From contig CANNIZ010000030.1 of the NCBI GenBank assembly GCA_947505245.1, positions 1-50,461 of the forward strand: DNA of 50,461 nucleotides, written 5' to 3'. Made by a program: the position numbers and the translations under genes. Under the pieces are notes generated by a model. It searched no databases. It saw nothing but the letters and a program-made list of their open reading frames with translations, and was not told where the DNA came from. This document shows positions 43,824 to 50,461 of the stretch, one piece after another (within the stretch, counting starts at the first letter, position 1; the number at the start of each line of letters is the position of its first letter). Source of the stretch: Pseudomonadota bacterium. GTDB taxonomy: Bacteria > Myxococcota_A > UBA796 > GCA-2862545.

Positions 43824-44686
43824 GCAACAAGTTCCTCGATGCGCTGGACGACAAGCAGCTCTCTGCGCCGCCTTCCCTGGTGCGGCCAAAGAGTGACCCG
43901 CTCGTGTTCGGGATCGTCGCGTCGGTGGTCCTGCACACGCTGGTACTCGCGACGGCGCTTTGTATCGGCGTTGTATGGAAGCCCAAGACCGATACGTTCG
44001 TGCCTCCCCCCGCGATGGAGGTGTCGATGATGGTGCTTCCACACGGGGACCGCCTGCCCGACCGGGCGATGCACACGCCGCGCGCCGGCGCGCCCGCCCC
44101 GAAGCCCGAGACCTCTGCCGCTCCCACCAAGGCTGCGGCGCCCCCTGACCCGGGGACGAGCGACCTCACCTTCGAAGACCCGACAAAGAAGGCAGCTGCA
44201 AAAGACGAGCGTTCGAAGGACGAGCGCGACGCCGCGTCGAAGAAGCGCGAGGAAGCGATGCGACGAATGATGATGGACGACGCACTCGCCGACATCGACT
44301 CCCCTGAAGGTCCGCGGGACCGGCAGGCCACCGACCCGAACTCGGACGCCACCGAGCGGATCGACCTCGGCGGCACCGGCCTCGCAACTGACCCTGAATA
44401 CGCGAAGTACATGGCCGGCGTCACGAAGCTGCTGCGCCAGAACTTCCACCCCCTCAAAGCCATCACCGACGCAAATCCCGGCCTCAAATGCACGGTCCTG
44501 ATCAAGATGGACGTCGCGACGGGTGCGATCGCGGACTACGACGTGGTCGCTGGCAGCGGCAATGCGAGCTTCGACGCGGCTGCCATGAGCGCTACCGCCA
44601 GCGTCGCAACCTTGCCGATCCCGCCCGAAAAGTACCAGGCACGCGCAAAGTCAGGTCTCGCAATGACATTTGAGCCCGAACGATGA
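43820..44686 (+). CDS. tolA: TolA/TonB-type energy-transducing protein
   Basis: 288 residues. One N-terminal membrane helix (about 28-50, 'LVFGIVASVVLHTLVLATALC') and a Pro/Ala/Lys-rich then charged helical spacer ('AAKDERSKDERDAASKKREEAMRRMMM'). The C-terminal domain from about 195 has TonB/TolA features: 'YMAGVTKLLRQNFHP', 'CTVLIKMDVATGAIADYDVVAGSGNASFDAAAMSA'. It spans the periplasm to link TolQR with outer-membrane partners. The position between tolR and tolB favours TolA; sequence alone cannot exclude TonB. Confidence 0.85.
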
Positions 44687-45972
44687 TTCAATCCCTCCTG
44701 TTGTCGATGTGGATGGTGCTCCCGGTCGCCCAGGCGCAGGACCCCGCCGCCGAGCCTCCGCCGCTGGTCGGCGTGGTGACGCCAGGGTCCGCGAGCTTCC
44801 CGATCGCGCTGCCGATGCCGGTCGATCTCAACGCGGACGACGCGGTTGTGCAGGAGGTGTGGGACGTGGTTCACAAGGACCTCGTCACCACCGGGTACTT
44901 CAACCTGCTGCCGCTCGTCGGCTACGTCGAGAAGGACGGCGGCATCGAGCCCGGCACGTTCCAGATGTCCGATTGGACGCTGCTCAAGGCCACCGCGCTC
45001 GCGAAGATTCGCGTGATCGGAGGCGCGGATTTCCTTCAGGCCGACGTGTTCGTGTACGACGTCAACGGCAACGCCCTGCTCGCGAAGAAGGGGTTCAAGG
45101 TTCGCGACAACCGCGAGGCGCGGCGCCTCGGTCACAAGATCGCGGATGAGATCGTGTACGCGCTCACCCACGAGCACAGCTTCTTTGCGTCCCAGATCGC
45201 AGTCGTCGGCACCCGAACGGGGAACAAAGAGATCTATGTGATGGATATCGACGGCAAGGGCGTGCAGCCCATCACCGCCAACCACTCCATCAACCTCTCA
45301 CCTGCCTGGTCCCCCTCGGGCGACCGCATCGCGTACACCTCGTACAAGCAGGACAACGCCGACGTGTACCTGAAGGTCGTGGGCTCGGGCTCCGTGACCG
45401 CGCTCTCGGCCCGGCCGGGCGTGGACTCCGGGGCCTCGTTCTCGCCCGACGGTAAGCGCGTCGCGCTCTCGCGCAGCAACGGCGCAGACAGCGACATCTA
45501 CGTGCTTGACGCGAACACCGGCCTCTCGGAGCGGCGCGTCACGAACGTGAAGGGCATCGACGTCGAGCCATGCTGGTCGCCGGACGGGACGAAGCTCGCG
45601 TTCGCCTCGGAACGATCGGGCGGTTCGCAGGTCTTCATCCAGGATCTCGCGTCTGGGGACGTGAACCGGGTGACGATGAAGGGCTACATGAACGGCTCTC
45701 CCGCGTGGTCGCCCGACGGTCAGTACCTCGCGTTCGTCGGTCGGGATGCGCACTTCGACGTGTTCGTCGTGCGGACGGACGGCACCGGCCTGCTGCGCAT
45801 CACCCAGGATGCCGGCGACAACGAAGATCCCGTGTGGTCACCCGACGGGAACTACCTGATGTTCAGCAGCACACGGAACGGGAAGTCGCAGATCGTGATC
45901 TCGACGGCCGATGGACGTGTTCAGACCGTGGTCACCGACGACGGCGGCTGGTACCAGCCCGCGTGGAAATAA
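44683..45972 (+). CDS. tolB: Tol-Pal system periplasmic protein TolB
   Basis: 429 residues from ATG 44683 (ATGA overlap). Signal peptide 'MIQSLLLSMWMVLPVAQA', cleaved before 'QDP'. The N-terminal domain includes 'VVHKDLVTTGYFNLLP'. A six-bladed beta-propeller follows, with repeats of 'ITANHSINLSPAWSPSGDRIAYTS', 'GASFSPDGKRVALS', 'EPCWSPDGTKLAFAS' and 'SPAWSPDGQYLAFVG' type. It binds Pal and TolA in the periplasm. No pal gene follows; the next gene is convergent, 9 nt away. Confidence 0.95.
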   Translation: MIQSLLLSMWMVLPVAQAQDPAAEPPPLVGVVTPGSASFPIALPMPVDLNADDAVVQEVWDVVHKDLVTTGYFNLLPLVGYVEKDGGIEPGTFQMSDWTLLKATALAKIRVIGGADFLQADVFVYDVNGNALLAKKGFKVRDNREARRLGHKIADEIVYALTHEHSFFASQIAVVGTRTGNKEIYVMDIDGKGVQPITANHSINLSPAWSPSGDRIAYTSYKQDNADVYLKVVGSGSVTALSARPGVDSGASFSPDGKRVALSRSNGADSDIYVLDANTGLSERRVTNVKGIDVEPCWSPDGTKLAFASERSGGSQVFIQDLASGDVNRVTMKGYMNGSPAWSPDGQYLAFVGRDAHFDVFVVRTDGTGLLRITQDAGDNEDPVWSPDGNYLMFSSTRNGKSQIVISTADGRVQTVVTDDGGWYQPAWK

Positions 45973-45981
45973 CGACGGTCG

Positions 45982-47151
45982 TTACAGCGACCAGTCGTCG
46001 AGCGCGTTGCGCTCTTCATCGGTGATATGCGTCAGGTTGCCGAGCGGCATGAAGTCGGTGTCGACGGCGACGCGCCGGATGTCGGCCTTGTGCTGCTCGA
46101 TCTGCTGAACCGTCTCGAGCAGAACGCCTTTCGGAGGAGCCGCAAAGCCAGCCTGTGACGGGAGCGCCGAGTGGCACGGCGTACACCGCGCCGCGATGAT
46201 CTTGTAGACGTCGGAGGGATCGGCCGCGGCGGCGAGACCTGGCGCGCGTGGCGGTGGCTGCGTGACCAGCGCCAGCGCCAGCATGCCCAGCGCAGCGAGG
46301 GGCGCGAGCCAGTGGAGCGGACGCCCCTGGTCGTCGCGGTTGACGTGGTGGCGGACCACCATGCCGATCACCGAGATCGCCGCGAGGATCAGCCAGTTCC
46401 AATGGTGCCCGAAGGTCATCGGGAAGTGGTTGCTGATCATCACGAACAACACCGGCAGCGTCAGGTAGTTGTTGTGAAGGGAGCGAAGCCCGGCGTTCTT
46501 GCCCCGGTTGGGGTCGGCGGGCCGGCCAGCGAGCGTCTCGGCCACCATCTGCCTCTGGCCGGGGATGATCACCATCGCCACGTTGCCCACCATGATCGTG
46601 CCGATCATCGCGCCGACGTGCATGAACGCTGCCTGGCCGGACAACACCTGGGTCAGGCCAAACGCGACGGCGGTGATGAGGCCGAGGCCGACGCCGGCGA
46701 GCAGCGTCGGCTTCTTCGCGAGGGGCGAGCGACAGAGGAGATCGTAGACGATCCACCCGCCGACGAGCGTTCCAACCCCGATGCCGACGGCGGCGAGCGG
46801 ACCCGGACCGCCCTCGCGCACCATCTTGAGCGACGGTCGCGCCCAATACGTGAGCGTGATCAGCGCAAGACCCGACAGGAACGTGAGGTACGCCTCCCAT
46901 TGGAACCAGTGCAGGGGCGAAGGCAACGTCGCCATCGACGGATGGAACTTGCGGATGTTGTAGTAGCCGCCGCCGTGCAGGGCCCACACCTCGCCTTCGA
47001 CGCCCGGTTGTGGCGGGTTTGGCGGCAGCAGCGCGTTGTTCAGCCACACGAAGTAGAACGACGCGCCAATCCACGCGACGCCCATCATGAAGTGGAACCA
47101 GCGGACAGCGAGGTGGAGCCACTCCCCCAAGTGGGCCCAGTCGATCGTCAT
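45982..47151 (-). CDS. puuD: Membrane-bound urate hydroxylase, PuuD-like, with cytochrome c domain
   Basis: 389 residues from ATG 47151. The N-terminal about 290 residues form several membrane helices with the urate-oxidase N-terminal-type motifs 'HLAVRWFHFMMGVAWIGASFYFVWL' and 'GGYYNIRKFHPS'. 'LRSLHNNYLTLPVLFVMISNHFP' is conserved with multiple His for heme b. The C-terminal cytochrome c domain has 'RCTPCHS' (CxxCH) near 323 and an axial Met in 'FMPLGNL'. PuuD passes electrons from urate to the respiratory chain. No other purine-degradation genes are in the window, so the substrate is inferred only from family. Confidence 0.85.
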   Translation of the reverse strand: MTIDWAHLGEWLHLAVRWFHFMMGVAWIGASFYFVWLNNALLPPNPPQPGVEGEVWALHGGGYYNIRKFHPSMATLPSPLHWFQWEAYLTFLSGLALITLTYWARPSLKMVREGGPGPLAAVGIGVGTLVGGWIVYDLLCRSPLAKKPTLLAGVGLGLITAVAFGLTQVLSGQAAFMHVGAMIGTIMVGNVAMVIIPGQRQMVAETLAGRPADPNRGKNAGLRSLHNNYLTLPVLFVMISNHFPMTFGHHWNWLILAAISVIGMVVRHHVNRDDQGRPLHWLAPLAALGMLALALVTQPPPRAPGLAAAADPSDVYKIIAARCTPCHSALPSQAGFAAPPKGVLLETVQQIEQHKADIRRVAVDTDFMPLGNLTHITDEERNALDDWSL

Positions 47152-47155
47152 GGGG

Positions 47156-47818
47156 TCATTCGCCTTCGGTCGACGCGATTCGAAGCATGTACTTGTCGGT
47201 CTTGTCCGGCTTCTCGGTGTCGTCCGGGTACCGCACGTCGGCGGTGAAGCGCACCATCCGGAACTTTCCCATGTTCGGGTGCAGCGGCGAATCCACCTTC
47301 AGGGTGCCCGACTCTTCGAAGCCCTCTTCGTCGTCCAGCGCGTAGCAAGCGACTTCGATCGGCCACCCCTCCTCGTCCTTGTCCTTGCACTTGTCGGGGC
47401 CCGGGTACTGGCGGCTGTCGATCGGCGGGGTCTCGGCTTCGAAGATGATGGTCGACAATTCCGCCTCGCTCGGCGAGATCACCTCCACCTTCACGTTGCG
47501 GAACTCCACCTTCGTCTTTCCGTTGCAGGTGACCCGGTATTCGATACGCGTGCCCGTCACGTCGCGGTTCCAGTTCATCTCGCAGCCGTAGGTATCCGTG
47601 GTCTTGATCGGTGAGTCCGCCTGGGGAGGCGCGAAGATCCACGCGACCGGCGTCCCCGCGAACGTGTCCGGCATGTAGTTGGCGATGGTGTCCTTCGCCA
47701 TGATGCCGATCCCGAGGAGGACCATGAGCAGCGTGCCGACGGCGGCCGCAACGGTCGAGACGCAGCCCGCGACCGCCGCCTGGACCTTGGTGCTGATACC
47801 CTTCTTGGCCTTGGCCAC
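47156..47818 (-). CDS. Single-pass membrane protein of unknown function
   Basis: 220 residues from ATG 47818. The basic N-terminus 'MAKAKKGISTKVQAAVAG' precedes one membrane helix (about 20-42, 'VSTVAAAVGTLLMVLLGIGIMA'). The rest should be extracytoplasmic: charged and beta-rich, with four Cys that could pair ('YGCEMNW', 'VTCNGKT', 'DKCKDKDEEG', 'VACYALDDEEG'). No family recognised. It lies 22 nt after nadA and 4 nt before puuD on the same strand. Confidence 0.7.
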   Translation of the reverse strand: MAKAKKGISTKVQAAVAGCVSTVAAAVGTLLMVLLGIGIMAKDTIANYMPDTFAGTPVAWIFAPPQADSPIKTTDTYGCEMNWNRDVTGTRIEYRVTCNGKTKVEFRNVKVEVISPSEAELSTIIFEAETPPIDSRQYPGPDKCKDKDEEGWPIEVACYALDDEEGFEESGTLKVDSPLHPNMGKFRMVRFTADVRYPDDTEKPDKTDKYMLRIASTEGE

Positions 47819-47840
47819 GACTTTCTCCTACTTCGACAGC

Positions 47841-48773
47841 CTAGCCCAACGCCATCATCCGTTCGAGGGGCTTGAGGGCCGCGAGCCGCGTCGCCTCGGG
47901 CATCTCGATGCGGGGCTGCAGATCGCGCAGACAGGCGGCGAGCTTGTCGAGCGTGTTCTTGCGCATGAACGGGCACTCGTTGCAATTGCACGAGTCGTCC
48001 TGGCCCGGCAGCGGGATGAACTCCGCGTCGGGGCGCGCCTTCCGCATCTGATGGATGATGCCGGGCTCGGTGGCGACGATGAACCGCATCACCTCCGTGT
48101 GCTTTGCCGCGTAGTCGAGCAGGCCCGACGTGCTCGCGATGTGGTGCGAAAGCGCGAGCACGGGAGGCTCGCACTCGGGGTGGGCGAGCACCTTCGCGTC
48201 GGGGTGCCGGGCGACGAGGTCCGCGAGCTTCCGCTCGGAGAACGTCTCGTGCACGATGCACGAGCCCGGCCACAGGTCCATCTTGCGGCCAGTCTGCTTG
48301 ATCAGCCAGGCGCCAAGGTTGCGGTCGGGCGCGAACAGCACCGGGCGGTCCTTCGGCAGGCTCTCGACGACGCGCTTCGCGTTGCTCGACGTGCAGATGA
48401 TGTCCGACAGCGCCTTCGTGTCCGCGGTGCAGTTGATGTAGCTCACCACGAGGTGATCGGGGTGAGCGTCCTTCCACCGCTTCAGGTCGGGCGCCGGGCA
48501 GCCGTCCGCCAGCGAGCATCCGGCCGAAAGGTCAGGCAGGACAACGATCTTGTCGGGGTTGAAGATCTTCGCCGTCTCGGCCATGAAGTGCACACCGCAG
48601 AACGCGATCACGTCGGCCTTGGTGTCCCGCGCGGCCTTGGCGAGCTGCAACGAGTCGCCGATGAAGTCGGCGAGGTCCTGGATCTCGCCGTCCTGGTAGT
48701 AGTGCGCAAGGATGACCGCGTTTCTTTCGCGGCGGAGGCGCTCGATCTCGGCGTGGACGTCGACAGTGGCCAT
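47841..48773 (-). CDS. nadA: Quinolinate synthase (class without N-terminal extension)
   Basis: 310 residues from ATG 48773. Condenses iminoaspartate with DHAP to quinolinate for NAD synthesis. Three pseudo-symmetric domains with '[23 protein letters not shown]', '[15 protein letters not shown]' (Cys ligand of the 4Fe-4S cluster), '[13 protein letters not shown]', '[21 protein letters not shown]', '[11 protein letters not shown]' (second ligand) and '[18 protein letters not shown]' (third ligand). Complete length for the family. nadB and nadC are not in the window. First gene of a likely nadA-unknown-puuD unit. Confidence 0.96.
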   Translation of the reverse strand: MATVDVHAEIERLRRERNAVILAHYYQDGEIQDLADFIGDSLQLAKAARDTKADVIAFCGVHFMAETAKIFNPDKIVVLPDLSAGCSLADGCPAPDLKRWKDAHPDHLVVSYINCTADTKALSDIICTSSNAKRVVESLPKDRPVLFAPDRNLGAWLIKQTGRKMDLWPGSCIVHETFSERKLADLVARHPDAKVLAHPECEPPVLALSHHIASTSGLLDYAAKHTEVMRFIVATEPGIIHQMRKARPDAEFIPLPGQDDSCNCNECPFMRKNTLDKLAACLRDLQPRIEMPEATRLAALKPLERMMALG

Positions 48774-48977
48774 TCAGCCCTCCCCGAACCCCGTAACGCG
48801 GCTTCCTTGCGCGAGGTCCTTGATCTCTCCGCCCCGGGAGGCTTGCGGCTGCGTGACGGTTCCGTTCACGGCCGAGTCGAACAATTGCTGCACGCACACC
48901 CTTCTCAACCGCATTCCAACGTCCTAGTCGGAAAACACAAACGCGCGTGCAAGACGCTGTATCCTCGTGCCTGTCTG

Positions 48978-48986
48978 TGCTATTCT
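48978..48986 (+). promoter_or_regulatory. Possible extended -10 promoter of the MopE-repeat gene
   Basis: TGcTATTCT at 48978-48986 is a good extended -10. It lies 30 nt upstream of the start of the secreted repeat protein, within the 243-bp gap after the divergent nadA. The expected -35 position (about 48958) reads TGTATC, which is weak. The rest of the gap shows no gene or clear hairpin. Confidence 0.45.
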
Positions 48987-49016
48987 TGATTTTGTCGATC
49001 TTAGGAGGGGTGCCGC

Positions 49017-50461
49017 ATGCGCGTTTTTGGAATCGGTGTCATGGCGCTATATGCGGGCCCCGCGTCCGCCGCCAAGCTCGTCGAATACAAGTTCGACGGC
49101 AGCGGGGCAGACACTTCGGGAAACGGTGTCAACGCTACGCTTTTCGGAAACGCGACGTACGGGCCAGGTGCATTCGGCAGTGCGCTCCAACTCGACGGCG
49201 CCGGCGACTACGCGATCTCGAACCCGCCCAATGGGTTCAACTATTCCAAATTCACCATTGAATGCTGGATAAACGTCGCGGACTATTCCCAAAACGTCCA
49301 TTACGTCAGCCTTTCCGACATGTCAAACCTCGTGCTCGGTCATTGGGGTGCGCCGCTGGCCAACACGTGGGCGGATGGCCTCGCGCCGGTCGACATGAAC
49401 CCGCCCACTGGTGCGCCCAGCCCAAACGTATGGCACCACCTCGCCTTCACGTTCGACGGCACTTCGCAGCGGTTCTACCTCGATGGCGTGCTGACCTCAA
49501 CCGTCGCCACCACGGGGGTGGTCACCGCCAACCCGGCCCTGGTAGAGGGGCTCGTGATCGGCGCTCGATTCGATACCGCCCAGCAGTACGTCACCGGCAA
49601 GATCGACAATGTCCGGATCTGGGACACAGCGCTCCCCGTCGGCTCACTGGGCTACTATTTGGACTCCGGTTGCGACGCCGACGGTGACGGCTACGCGGCC
49701 ATCAGCAAGTTCTGCCTCGGGACGGACTGCAACGACTCAAACAAGCTGATCTATCCGGGCGCACCCGAGTCGTGCGACGCGGTCGACAGCAATTGCAACG
49801 GAAGCCTCGTCGACACCTTCGCCAACTTTGATGTGGACAGCGAACCCGACTGCATCGACCTGAACGACGACAACGACCCCGATCCAGACGCGAGCGACTG
49901 CAACGACTTCAGCATCACCATCTACACAGGCGCTCCGGAGACGATCGGCGACGGCATCGATCAGAATTGCGACAAGGGCGACACCTGCTACGCAGACTCC
50001 GACGACGACAATTATCGCCACGCGACCAACACCGTCCTGAGCGTCGATCTCGACTGCACCGACGCGACCGAGGCGCTGCCCGCCGAGCCGCTGGACTGCG
50101 GCGTTGGCACCGTCGATACGAACAAGGCGTTCAACCCGGGCGCCGTCGAACTGCCCGGCGACGAGATCGACCAGAACTGCGACACCACCGAGGTTTGCTA
50201 CGTCGACAACGACGACGACGGCTCCCGAAGCACCTCCACCGTCGCGAGCACCAACCTCTCCTGCGCAGACACGAAGGAGGGAAAGGCCACCGATCCGCTC
50301 GACTGCTCCGCCGGCGCCGTCGACAACAACGCCGCCATCTACCCAACAGCCGTCGAGCTCCCGGGCGACGAGATCGACCAGAACTGCGACACCACCGAGG
50401 TCTGCTACGTCGACAACGACGACGACGGCTCCCGAAGCACCTCCACCGTCGCGAGCTCCAA
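49017..50461 (+). CDS. Secreted LamG-domain protein with MopE-type metal-binding repeats (3' end outside window)
   Basis: Strong AGGAGG ribosome-binding site (49003-49008) 8 nt before ATG 49017; no stop before the window end (481 codons). Signal peptide 'MRVFGIGVMALYAGPASA'. Residues about 20-215 form a LamG/concanavalin-like domain: 'FDGSGADTSGNGVNATLFG', 'ALQLDGAGDYAI', 'FTIECWINV', 'WHHLAFTFDGTSQRFYLDG', 'GKIDNVRIWDTAL'. Then acidic repeats of the type 'DADGDGYA...DCNDSN...YPGAPESCDAVDSNCNG' and later 'PGDEIDQNCDTTEVCYVDNDDDG', with paired Cys and many Asp, as in MopE-like copper- or calcium-binding proteins. Probably a cell-surface or matrix protein that may bind glycans and metals. Confidence 0.88.
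   Translation, partial: MRVFGIGVMALYAGPASAAKLVEYKFDGSGADTSGNGVNATLFGNATYGPGAFGSALQLDGAGDYAISNPPNGFNYSKFTIECWINVADYSQNVHYVSLSDMSNLVLGHWGAPLANTWADGLAPVDMNPPTGAPSPNVWHHLAFTFDGTSQRFYLDGVLTSTVATTGVVTANPALVEGLVIGARFDTAQQYVTGKIDNVRIWDTALPVGSLGYYLDSGCDADGDGYAAISKFCLGTDCNDSNKLIYPGAPESCDAVDSNCNGSLVDTFANFDVDSEPDCIDLNDDNDPDPDASDCNDFSITIYTGAPETIGDGIDQNCDKGDTCYADSDDDNYRHATNTVLSVDLDCTDATEALPAEPLDCGVGTVDTNKAFNPGAVELPGDEIDQNCDTTEVCYVDNDDDGSRSTSTVASTNLSCADTKEGKATDPLDCSAGAVDNNAAIYPTAVELPGDEIDQNCDTTEVCYVDNDDDGSRSTSTVASS
50157..50461 (+). repeat. 207-bp near-identical tandem repeat within the MopE-repeat gene
   Basis: 'ACGAGATCGACCAGAACTGC' begins at 50161 and again at 50368, a period of 207 bp (69 codons). About 95 bp of the second unit are visible before the edge, and they match the first almost perfectly (for example GGTTTGC versus GGTCTGC). 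Such high DNA identity means recent duplication, and more copies are likely beyond the window. Confidence 0.85.

Overview
The window is a compact, gene-dense, GC-rich stretch of a Gram-negative bacterial chromosome. I see no phage, insertion sequence, CRISPR array, tRNA or rRNA. Three things point to a myxobacterium-like lineage (Myxococcota or former deltaproteobacteria): a tandem array of Hanks-type Ser/Thr kinases, secreted proteins with the MopE-type 'CDGxDxDC' acidic metal-binding motif, and very short lipoprotein signal peptides. This placement is inference, since no 16S or marker phylogeny could be run.

Left part (1-13016, minus strand): a nearly continuous run of housekeeping genes. 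In transcription order it reads coaC, alpha/beta hydrolase, der, mutL, miaA, accA, aroA, cmk, rpsA, lapA-like, rsmB and mutS (cut by the window edge). It joins ribosome, tRNA and rRNA maintenance to mismatch repair (both MutL and MutS), shikimate and fatty-acid synthesis. Most junctions are 2-25 nt gaps or start/stop overlaps (ATGA, GTGA). The wider gaps flank rpsA and hold structured or repeated DNA.

Middle part (13051-29072): MoeZ-like sulfurtransferase; three Ser/Thr kinases in tandem; two unknown proteins leading into the methionine-salvage genes mtnB-mtnD-mtnC, with mtnD broken by a single-base frameshift in a G-run; a secreted PI-PLC-like enzyme and a divergent MopE-motif lipoprotein; thrS without a TGS domain; a lipoprotein that seems to start at CTG overlapping the thrS stop; the RNase P RNA gene with its terminator; and three unknown minus-strand genes, the first with a poly-Asp tail encoded by a GTC microsatellite.

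Right part (29240-45972, plus strand): a complete 13-gene complex I operon, nuoA-B-C-D-EF-G-H-I-J-K-L-M-N, in which NuoE and NuoF are fused and NuoF and NuoI carry His-rich extensions. It is followed by the tolQ-tolR-tolA/tonB-tolB envelope operon. After that come, on the minus strand, nadA, an unknown membrane protein and a puuD-like urate hydroxylase. The right edge holds the 5' part of a secreted LamG plus MopE-repeat protein whose DNA contains near-identical 207-bp repeats that run off the window.

The features most worth follow-up are the frameshifted mtnD, the His-decorated NuoEF/NuoI, the kinase trio with a novel C-terminal domain, the MutL without endonuclease motifs, and the repeat-encoded acidic proteins. 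None of these proves a new defence or metabolic system.
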